This document shows positions 24,115-34,266 of a DNA stretch of 64,000 bases, in pieces. The notes under the pieces are model-generated. The model saw nothing but the letters and a program-made list of their open reading frames with translations. It made no database searches and was not told where the DNA came from. Position 1 is the first letter of the stretch. Every line of letters starts with the position of its first letter. This DNA comes from an uncultured Draconibacterium sp. (GTDB lineage: Bacteria > Bacteroidota > Bacteroidia > Bacteroidales > Prolixibacteraceae). The translations under genes and the position numbers were made by a program. The stretch covers positions 5,552,501 to 5,616,500 of the forward strand of contig NZ_OY781365.1 of the NCBI RefSeq assembly GCF_963676815.1. Reading direction: 5' to 3'.

Positions 24115-26352
24115 TTACTCATCTACAAAAAAAACAGAACTTACTGCCCCCAATTTCAATTTACACCTTGTATAATTTTGGCGAGAATCATTTTTAAAGG
24201 AGTTTTCAAGTGGAGTCATCTCTCCCGTGTATGGATTCCATCCCCTTAATTTATGTTTGCCCCTCACAATCACATCTATGTCAATTTCTTCGTCACTTGA
24301 ATTGGTAAAGAAGTAAATATTTTTGCCATCCTTTATTTTATGGATGTAGTTAAATTTACCAAAATCAGTTTCTAATACTGGATTGGGCGAAAAACTTACA
24401 TCGGCTGTCATTCTTTCATCAAGTACCTTTTGAATGTTTTCCTTGCCAGGCACAGGTATATGCACAGCTAAGCCACCGTATTCATTTCGAGACACAAGTA
24501 TTTGAGTGGTATCAATTTGTAGAGGGTTTACTCCAAAAATATCACCAACCAAATCAATTACACGCTGATCATGTCCCATTTCCGAAGATTTAAATGGTAG
24601 TTTAGTAGTTGAAATAATGGTTCCCCCACTTTCATAAAAGGCTTTCAGTTTTCCCAGCGTTTTGTATGAAATGGTTTTACATCCCGTTAAAAACATCACT
24701 TTATATTCCTGGTAATTTTCAGCATTGTTAAGGATTATTTTTCCATCTTCAACCAAATACTTTTCATCCAGCAAGAACTCGGGGTGCACAAAAGTGAAAT
24801 CGCGGCGGATATCGTTTGAAAGAATCCCACTTATAAGCTGGTAGTCGGTTTCTTTTGACACATAAAATCCTTGTCGGATTCCATCGGGATTATCAAAAAT
24901 AAAATGACCTGCTAACTCTTCAAACGGATACGTTACACCTATTTCAGAAACCCGTCTTCCGCCCTGCAACATCATACACGAACGGCCAACAAACTCGGAA
25001 TAAGCAGGCAAAGACGGTGCAATTTTCTCACTATACGGCGATACTAACGGCGATATGTAAACCTTATCGGGATTATACCACATACCGTGGGGTATAACCA
25101 TATTTACTCCTCGTGCAAATAAATCCATCATTGAGCGGTACAACATCAGTGAATCAAAAGTAGCTTCTTTATAAGCACCATAAATTTCTGTTGAAACAAC
25201 AGGCCTATCGTAATAATCGGCAGCCGAACTAATCAGTTTATGTCCGTTTTGACCAAACTGATAAGCAATAATAGCATCAGTAAGCGGAATTTGTGTGTAG
25301 CGGTAAAACTTAAAAATGTCGGCATTCATGTCAATGGGTGAAGGATCGTAATTGCCAGGAGGATGTCCTGTGCTCTTCAGACCATTAGCTTCGTTCCATT
25401 GCCCTACCAATTTCGGAAAACCTTCTGCCAACAATTCAGCTCTGGTTCTGAAAAAAGCATTTCGAACCGCTTCAGTTTCGGGGCCAATATCTTCCCACAA
25501 CGCAGGGTAATAAGGCCGCGGATCGTAACCGTTCAGCTCTTCAAACTTTGTGTTAAAAGAGGGTGTCCAATTACGCGGATGCCTCCAAAAACCCACATCA
25601 TCAAAAAAGGTAGTTTTAATGGTGTTACCAAAATACTGACCAAATCGCTCTTTGTATTTTTCGTAGGTTTCGTTAATCATATAACGAACAGCAGTTGTAT
25701 CCATAAAATCCATACAAAGGTATTTTTTATGAAAACTGTCTTTCACTAAGGGAAACAGCTGAATTTTCCATTCACCTGCAGGAACTACCCATACAAGAAT
25801 ACTATCATTTACGCGTTTGCTTATTTCAATTCGCTGCTTGGTTTCAGTATTCGTTGCGACGGCAGCCATTAATTTTATGCAGGAAATGGTATCGACAATA
25901 GTTTCGGGGCCTTTAACTAAATATTCAATTTTATCCAGGCGTTTCATGGTATGATCGGGATAAAGCTCTTCCATTTTTCCACCGGCCATTCCACTCGGAA
26001 AGTCATTGTCGTCGTACAGAATAATTTCCATGTCCAACTCCTCGGCCACATCCAACATATCCTGGTATCGCTCAAAATATTCTTCCGACAAAAATTTAGG
26101 CGTGGTACCCGGTCGAGTTGGACTTTTCTCGGCAAGCGGCAATAAACTCACTCCCGAAAAACCGGATTCTTTAGCATCTTTCATTTGCTGTCTGATTCCT
26201 TCTGTGGTCAACTCCCCATTAATGTGCCAAAAAGGCATAGGTTTAAATTTTCCTGGCGGATTTTGAAAATCTTTTTCGAGTGTTGAGGTACAGCTTATTG
26301 AAAACACAAACAGCATAACCACGCAAACCAGACGATACGATTGAATAAGCAT
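24115..26352 (-). CDS. GH106-like glycoside hydrolase (candidate alpha-L-rhamnosidase)
   Basis: A 745-residue lipoprotein (FSISC at the signal end). The N-terminal PFWHINGELTTEGIRQQMKD and ILYDDNDFPSGMAGGK stretches match the large Glyco_hydro_106-type proteins. So do the barrel parts KTTFFDDVGFWR and VVSTEIYGAYKEATFDSLML. The C-terminal third is a beta domain ending in NFKLRGWNPYTGEMTPL-like sequence. It is shorter than typical GH106 (about 1000), so a related unassigned family is possible. In this ulvan-type locus an exo-acting rhamnosidase is plausible. It lies 5 bp downstream of the GH2 gene. Confidence 0.7.
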   Translation of the reverse strand: MLIQSYRLVCVVMLFVFSISCTSTLEKDFQNPPGKFKPMPFWHINGELTTEGIRQQMKDAKESGFSGVSLLPLAEKSPTRPGTTPKFLSEEYFERYQDMLDVAEELDMEIILYDDNDFPSGMAGGKMEELYPDHTMKRLDKIEYLVKGPETIVDTISCIKLMAAVATNTETKQRIEISKRVNDSILVWVVPAGEWKIQLFPLVKDSFHKKYLCMDFMDTTAVRYMINETYEKYKERFGQYFGNTIKTTFFDDVGFWRHPRNWTPSFNTKFEELNGYDPRPYYPALWEDIGPETEAVRNAFFRTRAELLAEGFPKLVGQWNEANGLKSTGHPPGNYDPSPIDMNADIFKFYRYTQIPLTDAIIAYQFGQNGHKLISSAADYYDRPVVSTEIYGAYKEATFDSLMLYRSMMDLFARGVNMVIPHGMWYNPDKVYISPLVSPYSEKIAPSLPAYSEFVGRSCMMLQGGRRVSEIGVTYPFEELAGHFIFDNPDGIRQGFYVSKETDYQLISGILSNDIRRDFTFVHPEFLLDEKYLVEDGKIILNNAENYQEYKVMFLTGCKTISYKTLGKLKAFYESGGTIISTTKLPFKSSEMGHDQRVIDLVGDIFGVNPLQIDTTQILVSRNEYGGLAVHIPVPGKENIQKVLDERMTADVSFSPNPVLETDFGKFNYIHKIKDGKNIYFFTNSSDEEIDIDVIVRGKHKLRGWNPYTGEMTPLENSFKNDSRQNYTRCKLKLGAVSSVFFVDE

Positions 26353-26357
26353 ATTAA

Positions 26358-28838
26358 TTATTTTACAGATACGACTTTTACGATACTTGACTCCAGTCCA
26401 TCAGCAGCAACTTCAACTGTAATATTACCTGATTCCTTCTGACTTTGCAGAATCATCAGGCATTTACCATTAAATGCTTTACGTTGGTTCAGTTTTGTTG
26501 AAGCCAAATCCAGTGGATCGCCATTGTCTACCCCAATATTTGTTGCGGGGCCGTTAATTTTAAATGAAATCAAATTGTTCGCATTCGGCACAAAGTTTCC
26601 ATTTGCGTCCAAAATATTCACTTCTAAATGCGCACAACTTTCTCCATCGGCTTGAAGTGTGTTCTTATCAACCAGAACTTGAATTTCAGCCGGTTCTGAA
26701 GCTGTTTTTATTACTTTTTCAGCAACAATTTTTCCGTCACTTTTTGCCACAGCTTTTAAAGTTCCGGGGTCGTAAGGCACATCCCACGACAGGTTCATTT
26801 GTCCTTTATTCGATTTTGCTCCCAATGATTTCCCGTTTAAGAAAAGCTCCACTTCATCGGCATTGGAATACGTCCATACAGGAATAACTTTTCCTTCTTT
26901 TCCGGGCCAGGTCCAGTGTGGTAAAATGTGTACCATCGGCTCACTCGTCCATTGGCTTTGATAGAAATAAAAGTGGTCTTTAGGAAAGCCACACACATCG
27001 ATAATACCATGACTAAAGAAACGAGCTGGCCAGCCTTTAATCGCTTCTCCGAGGTAATCAAATCCTGTCCAGCGGAATTCGCCAGCGATATAATCAAGGC
27101 TATCAGTTCTTCTCCATGAATCGCGGGCATTTATTCGAACACATGAATTGTCGTATGAGGAGCAGTATTGTTCATGAAACTCCGGGAATACCTCCTCTTC
27201 AGTTAGATCTGACAAAGGCAGTCCATCCTTTGGAGCACGCTTATAGCTTATTGTTTTGTATACGCCCCGGGTTTGGTACGAATGCGGAACTTCAGTGGCA
27301 ATAAACTTACGATTAGGGTAAGTTGCTTTGTCGCGCTCGTAAAATACAGAGTTGCCGCCCCCATTGTAACCGGTTACTTCAAGCATTGATGCAAAACCTG
27401 TTGGATTAGCTAAATGTATGAAGCAACATCCACAAGTTATCGGACGGGTTTTGTCCAATTCAAGCACAATGTCCATCAATGGTTTCAAACGTTCCGGGCC
27501 TTCCGGATAACATTGGTCTGGAATTTCATTTCCCACACTCCACATAAAAATACTGGGATGATTTCTATCGCGAACAATTATATCTTTCAAATCGGTTTCT
27601 GCCCACTCCTCGAAATGTAAATGGTAACCGTATTTTACTTTTCCCTGATTCTTGATATTTTTTATCCAGGGCCACGAGGCAATCCACTCGTCAAAAACTT
27701 CGTCCATAACCAGAAAACCTAAGGAATCACACATGTCGTAAAACTCGGGCGAGAACGGATTGTGAGCAGTACGAATAGCATTGCACCCCATTTCTTTAAG
27801 AATAAGTAAGCGTCTGTATAGCACATCATCAGGCACTGCTGCTCCAACCGGGCCTGCTCCGTGGTGGTTATTTACACCTTTAACTTTTATGTTTTCACCG
27901 TTTAACCAAAAACCTGTTTCCACTTCAAAACGAATATCCCGGATTCCGAACTTGGTTTCGTACTTATCCACCAAATTATTTCCATCCATTACCTTTGTCA
28001 CCAACAAGTACTGGTTTGGCCTATCAATCGACCACAAAACAGGATTTTCAACTTTAATCGATTGATTTGCCGTTGCAGAAGCCTCATTTTCAATTTGTTT
28101 TTCAATTGTAGTTTCGGCCACTTTTTCGCCAGTCGGATTATAGACCTCTGATACCAATTTTACATTTGCGTTGTTCGCCGATGTATTTTCAAGCTTGGTT
28201 TCTATTTTAATGTCGGCGGAAGCTGCATTAAATTTGAAATTGTTTGCATGCACATAGGTACCGTTTTCGGCAACTGCTACTTTGTTTTTTACATTTAACC
28301 ACACATTGCGGTAAATACCACTACCAGTGTACCAACGACTGCCCGGTTGTGCTGAGTTATCTGCTTTAACAATCAAAGTATTTTCGCCAGCGTTTAAATG
28401 GGGTGTTAAATCGTAGGTTATCCCGACATATCCGTTAGGGCGTAAGCCTAAATAGTGCCCGTTTATCCACACCTCGCTATTACACATTATTCCATCAAAA
28501 GTTATCAGTACTCTTTTTTCAGACCATGAGCTATCGAACGGAAAAGATTTGCGGTAAAAACCTAATCCACACGGATAAAAACCTCCCTGCTTACCCGAGG
28601 GATTGTCTTTGTTGATTTCACCTTCCACGCTCCAATCGTGAGGAATTTTCACACTTCCCCACTTCGATTCGTCTAATTCGTCTTTCGATGCTTTTTCATT
28701 TTCGCTCAATTGAAACTCCCATCCCTCGTTAAACCTTATCTTTCTGAATGAAAGAGTTTCTTGATTGCTTTCTTGACTACAACTGCTGAATATACCAAGA
28801 CTGGTAATTACTAAAAATAATGCGTAAAGCCTGTTCAT
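26358..28838 (-). CDS. GH2 glycoside hydrolase (beta-galactosidase-like)
   Basis: An 826-residue lipoprotein (GIFSSC). Sugar-binding and immunoglobulin-like GH2 domains (PHDWSVEGEINKDNPSGKQGG; RWYTGSGIYRNVWL) precede a TIM barrel. Its acid/base Glu is near residue 438 (WSVGNEIPDQ) and its nucleophile Glu near 516 (FIATEVPHSY). C-terminal DUF4982- and invasin/BigA-like beta domains follow (VWTYSNADEVELFLNGKSLG). The exact sugar is unknown; galactosidase, glucuronidase or xylosidase-like activities occur in such GH2. A longer start at 28862 would overlap the previous gene; 28838 gives the better signal peptide. Confidence 0.9.
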   Translation of the reverse strand: MNRLYALFLVITSLGIFSSCSQESNQETLSFRKIRFNEGWEFQLSENEKASKDELDESKWGSVKIPHDWSVEGEINKDNPSGKQGGFYPCGLGFYRKSFPFDSSWSEKRVLITFDGIMCNSEVWINGHYLGLRPNGYVGITYDLTPHLNAGENTLIVKADNSAQPGSRWYTGSGIYRNVWLNVKNKVAVAENGTYVHANNFKFNAASADIKIETKLENTSANNANVKLVSEVYNPTGEKVAETTIEKQIENEASATANQSIKVENPVLWSIDRPNQYLLVTKVMDGNNLVDKYETKFGIRDIRFEVETGFWLNGENIKVKGVNNHHGAGPVGAAVPDDVLYRRLLILKEMGCNAIRTAHNPFSPEFYDMCDSLGFLVMDEVFDEWIASWPWIKNIKNQGKVKYGYHLHFEEWAETDLKDIIVRDRNHPSIFMWSVGNEIPDQCYPEGPERLKPLMDIVLELDKTRPITCGCCFIHLANPTGFASMLEVTGYNGGGNSVFYERDKATYPNRKFIATEVPHSYQTRGVYKTISYKRAPKDGLPLSDLTEEEVFPEFHEQYCSSYDNSCVRINARDSWRRTDSLDYIAGEFRWTGFDYLGEAIKGWPARFFSHGIIDVCGFPKDHFYFYQSQWTSEPMVHILPHWTWPGKEGKVIPVWTYSNADEVELFLNGKSLGAKSNKGQMNLSWDVPYDPGTLKAVAKSDGKIVAEKVIKTASEPAEIQVLVDKNTLQADGESCAHLEVNILDANGNFVPNANNLISFKINGPATNIGVDNGDPLDLASTKLNQRKAFNGKCLMILQSQKESGNITVEVAADGLESSIVKVVSVK

Positions 28839-28854
28839 ATTTATTCTTTTATAT

Positions 28855-30270
28855 CTATTCATTCAAAAAATCTTTGCCCCATTTTTCTCGTAACTCCTTA
28901 GCCAACAAGTGCACAGTTTCCTTATAATCGGCATGTTCAGCCAGGTTGTTTAATTCCAGCGGGTCGGTAGCATGGTCGAACAACATTCGTTCATAAGCTA
29001 TGCCTTTATCGTCTGTCCACTCGGTATAAAACAAATTGTCTTTTATTAATGTAACTGCATCTTTAAACTTACAAACTGCCCAATCTTTGCTCACTTCCTT
29101 TCCTTCAATTAGAGGAGCAAAACTTTTACCTTTAATTGTATTTGGTGGTGTAATTCCTGCGAGTTCGCATAACGATGGATAAATATCGACGTATTCTGTA
29201 ATCGCCCCGGTTTGTTGTCCTTTTGTTTTATTGGGGACTTTTACAAGCAGCGGAGTGCGCAATGCTGTTTCGAAAGTACAATGTTTACACCATAACATGT
29301 GGTCGCCCAGATTCCAGCCATGGTCGCCCCACAATACAACAATAGTATTTTCAGCCAACCCCAGTTTTTCCAATTCTTCTAAAACCAGCCCAATTTGAGC
29401 ATCGACATAGCTAACACACGCGTAATAACCATGAATTAACTCTTTGGCAAGGTCATCCGACAAATGTCCTTTTTTAGCAATGCCGACATACTTTCGCAGT
29501 TCGCCATATTTATGAAAAGCCTTTGTGGGTGTGGTGTTTGGCTGGATATAGCTCTTCGGGAGTTCAATTTTTTCTTTGTCATACAAATCCCAATATTTTT
29601 TCGGCGCATTAAAAGGTAAATGTGGTTTCATAAAGCCTAACGCAAGAAAAAACGGAGCCTTATCACTTTTAAGCTTATGCAAATCTTCAATTCCTTTTTT
29701 TGCAATTCTTCCATCAAAATAAGCTTCATCAGTCCCTTCGGATATTTCGTAAGGGTTACCGTAACCGGTTTTAGTCGTAAGTTGCTTGTTTTCTTCTAAC
29801 CGATAGTCGCGTATATTCCCCTCTGGAAACCATCTTTCATCCCAGGCTTCTGCATCATCCGGGTTATGATGATATATTTTACCGTTGGATATGGTCTTAT
29901 AACCATTTTGTTTAAAAAGCAGTGGTAATGAAATAGCCTCTGGCACATCGTGGTCTTTTTCTGTTCGGGCATCAAGAAAGCGGTGGCGGGTTGGTCGCAT
30001 TCCTGTTAACAAACTGGCACGAGATGCTCCGCAAACCGGCACATTGCAATAAGCGCGTTTAAATACTAAACTCTCGGCGGCAAGCTTATCGAGCTTAGGT
30101 GATTTAATGTGATTTGAACCGTAAAAGTTCAGCTCTGGTCTTAAATCATCAATAGCAATAAAAAGAATATTTGGCTTGGTTTCTTGTTCATTATTTTGTG
30201 TTGAGTTTGAACAAGAACTAAAAAATAATGCCCAAACCAGAATTACAAATAAGAAGCAGATAGTTTTCAT
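28855..30270 (-). CDS. Sulfatase, S1_7-like
   Basis: A 471-residue lipoprotein (ALFFSSC). The formylglycine site is C80 in PVCGASRASLLTG. Motifs IAIDDLRPELNFYGSNHIKS and VLWGDHGWNLGDHMLW are the same type as in the sulfatase at 22479-23954. The two are paralogues that bracket the GH2 and GH106-like genes, probably with different positional specificity. It precedes GH2 by 16 bp and follows the BNR_4 propeller gene by 24 bp in a tight operon. Confidence 0.9.
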   Translation of the reverse strand: MKTICFLFVILVWALFFSSCSNSTQNNEQETKPNILFIAIDDLRPELNFYGSNHIKSPKLDKLAAESLVFKRAYCNVPVCGASRASLLTGMRPTRHRFLDARTEKDHDVPEAISLPLLFKQNGYKTISNGKIYHHNPDDAEAWDERWFPEGNIRDYRLEENKQLTTKTGYGNPYEISEGTDEAYFDGRIAKKGIEDLHKLKSDKAPFFLALGFMKPHLPFNAPKKYWDLYDKEKIELPKSYIQPNTTPTKAFHKYGELRKYVGIAKKGHLSDDLAKELIHGYYACVSYVDAQIGLVLEELEKLGLAENTIVVLWGDHGWNLGDHMLWCKHCTFETALRTPLLVKVPNKTKGQQTGAITEYVDIYPSLCELAGITPPNTIKGKSFAPLIEGKEVSKDWAVCKFKDAVTLIKDNLFYTEWTDDKGIAYERMLFDHATDPLELNNLAEHADYKETVHLLAKELREKWGKDFLNE

Positions 30271-30294
30271 AAACAGTGTATAACAATATTAATC

Positions 30295-31683
30295 TTACTC
30301 AAAAGCGATGAGTTTTAACGGGCTAATTGGTCCATCTGGAATAACATCAGGAGCATGACGACCATGGCTTTTACCCATACTTTCCCATTTCAGAAGGTAT
30401 TTGGTTTCGCCATCGGTTTTAGTTGAACGGCCATTCTGAATATTTACCGACATCTGTGGATGATTGGTAATTCTGTCATTAATATTTTTTGGATAAGCAG
30501 GCGGAAAGTGTACTTCTTCATCAACCAACTCAAGCGTTTCAGGATTAATCACATAGCGTCCTGATTTTCCGGTTTCTGTCTTCCAGTCAATTCCTAACAA
30601 ACCTTCCTCCGAGAATCCGATGAAATCAAAAACGCCTCCCATTGTCATTTGGTCGCCGCCTTCAACAAACTGCCAACGAAAATCCCAGTTGCTTATTTGT
30701 TTCGACACCCATTTTCCATTTTTGAAATGAGCCAGGTAAAACTGTGTCAATCCCTCTTCATCGTATTTTACGTAGCCGGCCAAAGGCTTTTCGTCGGGTG
30801 TTAAAATAATCCGGTAACGTGCGTTGCTCATGCCTCCTTTTGTTGGAGTCGGGTCAACTATCAGTTTTTCATCGTCGGGGCGGTGCGGTAAAGAAATTTC
30901 TTCGCCTGCCGCATTTTTCCAGTTTATTAAATCGGGCGTGGTGGCATAGCAAATTTGGTGGCTGGTTTCCACCATCGGAGTCCAGCGCCAAATCCACAGA
31001 AAATGAAAATTCCCCTCCGAGTCTTTCACAAACTGATGATAAGCCGCACGGTCGTCGTTGGCTTCAACACCTTCAAACAAAGGCTCTTTCAAATATACCT
31101 CCCACTCCTTTTGTTCTGGCAAAAATCTTTTCACCAAGATATTCCCGTTTCCACAGCTTCCCGAACGGTACGAGTAAAGCAAGTCCCCCTCTTTGTTGTA
31201 AAAAAACTTGGGATAAGTCACCCGTTGCTCATTCATTCCAGTCATTTCATTCAATTCGAGCATCGAGCTAATATCGTAGGGATACTCGCTACGAAAGTAA
31301 ACCAACGGATTAACATGCATGTTCCCGGAAACATGAATATAGCCTTGTTTGTCGATACCCATGGCAACGTAATTATGCGAGTCCCAGTGCAGTTTATTGG
31401 GTAAAGTTGTTTTTTGCCAGTCGCTACTTCCAATTTCACGGGATGCTACAGTCATCATTCGGTTTTTATCGTAGTAAGCAACAAACTGTTTATTGCCGAC
31501 AGTTTGTAGTGCAAACGAAACTTTGTTGGCTACCCAAACCAAGTCGATTAGTATTTCTTCAGTTATTTTCGGAGAGTCTGAGACTTTGGTTCCCGACGTT
31601 TTAACAGAACAGTTTACAAACGAGATGATTGCGAATACAATCAGTGCAATCGAACAAATATGTTTTACTATTTTTATCATCAT
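30295..31683 (-). CDS. BNR_4-family seven-bladed propeller, candidate ulvan lyase (PL24/PL25-like)
   Basis: A 462-residue lipoprotein (FVNC). The BNR_4 pattern is clear: HWDSHNYVAMGIDKQGYIHV followed by SGNMHVNPLVYFRS, then VTYPKFFYNKEGDLLYSYRS with GSCGNG, and later GGMSNARYRIILTPD. The paired histidines (103, 123) and the Tyr/Arg of YSYRSG lie where beta-propeller lyases of PL24/PL25 have catalytic residues. That is recalled, not aligned. GH145/PL27-type rhamnosidase-lyases share the fold and are the main alternative. Operon context with GH105, which removes the unsaturated uronic acid that a lyase makes, favours a lyase. Confidence 0.7.
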   Translation of the reverse strand: MMIKIVKHICSIALIVFAIISFVNCSVKTSGTKVSDSPKITEEILIDLVWVANKVSFALQTVGNKQFVAYYDKNRMMTVASREIGSSDWQKTTLPNKLHWDSHNYVAMGIDKQGYIHVSGNMHVNPLVYFRSEYPYDISSMLELNEMTGMNEQRVTYPKFFYNKEGDLLYSYRSGSCGNGNILVKRFLPEQKEWEVYLKEPLFEGVEANDDRAAYHQFVKDSEGNFHFLWIWRWTPMVETSHQICYATTPDLINWKNAAGEEISLPHRPDDEKLIVDPTPTKGGMSNARYRIILTPDEKPLAGYVKYDEEGLTQFYLAHFKNGKWVSKQISNWDFRWQFVEGGDQMTMGGVFDFIGFSEEGLLGIDWKTETGKSGRYVINPETLELVDEEVHFPPAYPKNINDRITNHPQMSVNIQNGRSTKTDGETKYLLKWESMGKSHGRHAPDVIPDGPISPLKLIAFE

Positions 31684-31705
31684 GAACAGTTACTTCTGTA
31701 ATTAA

Positions 31706-33043
31706 TTATTTAAATAAAAATGAATCGAATTTGAACAGGGAATCGCCTTCCCCGACAAAAACAAAACACAAAGTTTCGGTATCGGACATTGATGGTAACC
31801 GGCAACTAACTTTTTGTGTTTTTGCGTTTCCTGGCGCAATTTCACAGCTGCCTAAAAGTGTTCCATTGGGTGAGTTTTTGCGAATTTCAATAGCTCCCTT
31901 TTTCTTAAATGAAATATTGAATTCCACTTTCGCCTTAGTATTTAGGCCTTTAATATTCTGAAAAGTCAAATAATCGTTATTGCTGATATCATCAACTACA
32001 AAACCACCCGTTTCAAATTCTTTTTTGGCTAAACCCGAGGCCTTAAAATAATCTTCAGCCTCAATGGTTTTATTGGCATCGTATTCGCCAACGCCAATTC
32101 CATCCACCCGGATTAAAGCCATTTCGCCATTCTTTTTATAGTGCACATAGCTTATAAAAGTATCGCGGAAATAGCGGTTGCCTGTTTGGCTAATGTCACA
32201 ATAAGCAAAATATGTTTGGTTGTGCCACTGGAAAAACGAACCGTGTCGCCCTTGCCTGAAACCTGTTGGCCAGGTTGGCGCATCGTAACCGGGAGCAAAG
32301 CTCTCCTGCTCAATTATTGAGCCTTTGTAATCGTAGGGTCCATAAACATTGTCGGCCATGGCATAAAAACAGCCCCACGACAAGTAAAACTTCCCATTAT
32401 AAAAATGAATAAAGGGTTTATCGTCGGTTGGTTTCTCTTTGTTTTTTCCATCCAGATTATAAGGGCCATGTGGATTGTTTATGGCAATCTTCCGTGGCTT
32501 TTCAGCCAGTGAAATCATGTCTTCGTTTAATTTGGCAATGTAATAATCCCATACGCCAAAAACGATGTAATACTCCCCCGTTTCATCTTGCACAATGCCC
32601 ATGTCGTATTCATGGGTTGGGGTCATTTCCGAGCTCAGCAAGGGTTTTCCAAGCGGATCTTTCCATGGCCCTGATGGAGAATCAGCAACCACCACTCCAG
32701 TTTGCTGGTTCCCCTCAGAAAAATACCAGTAAAATTTTCCGTTTCGTTTTACAATATCAGTTGCCCAACATTGGTTAAAGGGCTTTCCAATGTACGTTTC
32801 TTCGGGTTTTAAGGTGTATTCAAGTTTCCAGTTTACCAAATCATCTGAAGACCACAACCACCAGTCTTCCATAGTAAAACCTTGATTACCTTTCGCTTTA
32901 TCGTGCGATGCAGATAAATAAGCTTTGCCATCTATAATACGAATATGCGGGTCGTTAGCGCCTTTGTTTGGAATAATAGGATTGGAAGCAAAGCCGATAC
33001 CTTGTAAGACTAAAAAGATAAAAAGAATGATTAGTTTTTTCAT
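31706..33043 (-). CDS. GH43 glycoside hydrolase with C-terminal carbohydrate-binding domain
   Basis: A 445-residue secreted protein (signal MKKLIILFIFLVLQGIGFAS). The five-bladed GH43 propeller has the base Asp31 in GANDPHIRIIDGKAYL and the modulating Asp in THEYDMGIVQDE. From about residue 330 a CBM6-like beta-sandwich begins at NKTIEAEDYFKASG. The likely activity is exo-beta-xylosidase or arabinofuranosidase; in an ulvan-type locus, removal of xylose. It lies after a strong hairpin (33072-33107) and before the BNR_4 gene by 22 bp. Confidence 0.88.
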   Translation of the reverse strand: MKKLIILFIFLVLQGIGFASNPIIPNKGANDPHIRIIDGKAYLSASHDKAKGNQGFTMEDWWLWSSDDLVNWKLEYTLKPEETYIGKPFNQCWATDIVKRNGKFYWYFSEGNQQTGVVVADSPSGPWKDPLGKPLLSSEMTPTHEYDMGIVQDETGEYYIVFGVWDYYIAKLNEDMISLAEKPRKIAINNPHGPYNLDGKNKEKPTDDKPFIHFYNGKFYLSWGCFYAMADNVYGPYDYKGSIIEQESFAPGYDAPTWPTGFRQGRHGSFFQWHNQTYFAYCDISQTGNRYFRDTFISYVHYKKNGEMALIRVDGIGVGEYDANKTIEAEDYFKASGLAKKEFETGGFVVDDISNNDYLTFQNIKGLNTKAKVEFNISFKKKGAIEIRKNSPNGTLLGSCEIAPGNAKTQKVSCRLPSMSDTETLCFVFVGEGDSLFKFDSFLFK

Positions 33044-33071
33044 CGGCTTAGGTTTATTGGTTTATAAAAAA

Positions 33072-33107
33072 ATAAAATGAGCTAGTTGCATTTATAGCTC
33101 ATTTTAT
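33072..33107 (-). terminator. Internal terminator-like hairpin in PUL operon
   Basis: A 13-bp perfect stem (ATAAAATGAGCTA/TAGCTCATTTTAT), 10-nt loop, then a T-rich tail on the minus strand, between GH105 and GH43. Only 28 bp remain before the GH43 start, too little for a promoter, so it probably tunes read-through or marks a processing site. Confidence 0.7.
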
Positions 33108-33120
33108 ATGAGTTTGTCTT

Positions 33121-34239
33121 TTAATTATTCTGAAGTTTTAGCATCTCGCTCCCGGCCAGTAAAAATGCCCCTGTTCCGTAGTTTTGCCAACTATCGGCAT
33201 CGGCAGGTTTTGGTGAGTCGCCAATGTTTTGTACCCAACCAACCATACCTTCATCATTCTGACAGGCGCGCAAAGCTTCCCAGGCTTTTGTAACAACTGG
33301 TTCGTATTCATTTTTATCGAGTAAGCCATTATTTATCCCCCAGGCAATGGCGAAAGTGTACAAGCCACTACCGCTTACCTCGCCATGGTTGTATGATTCA
33401 GGCGACAATAAACTGGTGCGCCACAAACCATCTTCATGTTGAATTTCTTTTAAACGGGCAGCCATTGTTTTCAGTAAATCTTCGTAAAAAGTGCGATGCT
33501 CGTAATCGGCTGGCAAATGTTCAAGCATTAGTGCCAAACCGCCAATTACCCAACCGTTTCCACGCGACCAAAATACTTTTTTGCCATTCGCTTCCTTAAT
33601 GTCTTTCTCATCACCTTTCCAGACATATCGTAAGTCACGGGCAAATAGTTTCTCTTCCTGGTCGAACAACAAATCGTAAGTTTCTTTATAGTATTTATGC
33701 ATGGGTTCGAGGTATTCCTTCTCGCCTGTAAGTTTGGCATAAAAAGTAATTACCGGTGGCGCCATAAACAAGGCATCGCACCACCACCAAAGGGTAGGCT
33801 TTTTGCTCTCTCCACCAATTCCATTCCACTCGTTGGCTTCCATTAAATGCTTATCCAGCCATTCTTTTGTTGGCGCAAGGTCAACTAATCTGGCGCGTGT
33901 TGTGTGAATAAACAAATAGGAATAGGAAATGGAAATATCATCGGCATGATGTGTACGATACAATGGTTGCCAGTTGTTTTGGTAGCCCATTGTTTTTAGT
34001 GCAGCCAAATACCGTTGGTCGTTGGTAGCGCGGAAAGCTTCGCTAACGCCTTTGTAATAAACGCCGTTTGTCCAATCGGTTGGCGCCAAAGCAAAAATCG
34101 GATGCGCTTCCTGCCATTCCATGGCTTTAACCATGGCCTCTTTATTGTTCCACTCTTTGCTTCTGGGGCTTGCCTGGCACACGCCAAACAACATGCTAAC
34201 TGCTAAAATACAAACACTTGTTTTTACGAATAACTTCAT
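33121..34239 (-). CDS. GH105 unsaturated glucuronyl/galacturonyl hydrolase
   Basis: A 372-residue (alpha/alpha)6-barrel enzyme with a signal peptide (MKLFVKTSVCILAVSMLFG). The catalytic Asp155 is in LWWWCDALFMAPP, and VFWSRGNGWVIGGLALML is the second family hallmark. It removes the 4,5-unsaturated uronic acid that polysaccharide lyases leave at the non-reducing end of oligosaccharides. It is therefore direct evidence that a lyase product is the PUL substrate. It lies 27 bp after the sulfatase-GH78 gene. Confidence 0.93.
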   Translation of the reverse strand: MKLFVKTSVCILAVSMLFGVCQASPRSKEWNNKEAMVKAMEWQEAHPIFALAPTDWTNGVYYKGVSEAFRATNDQRYLAALKTMGYQNNWQPLYRTHHADDISISYSYLFIHTTRARLVDLAPTKEWLDKHLMEANEWNGIGGESKKPTLWWWCDALFMAPPVITFYAKLTGEKEYLEPMHKYYKETYDLLFDQEEKLFARDLRYVWKGDEKDIKEANGKKVFWSRGNGWVIGGLALMLEHLPADYEHRTFYEDLLKTMAARLKEIQHEDGLWRTSLLSPESYNHGEVSGSGLYTFAIAWGINNGLLDKNEYEPVVTKAWEALRACQNDEGMVGWVQNIGDSPKPADADSWQNYGTGAFLLAGSEMLKLQNN

Positions 34240-34266
34240 TTTATAAATCTTAATTCAATGGTTTAT

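Noticed and set aside
30819..31404. Plus-strand ORFs of about 150 codons opposite the BNR_4 gene
   Set aside because: They are antisense shadows of a clear protein family member and lack signal, motif or promoter.
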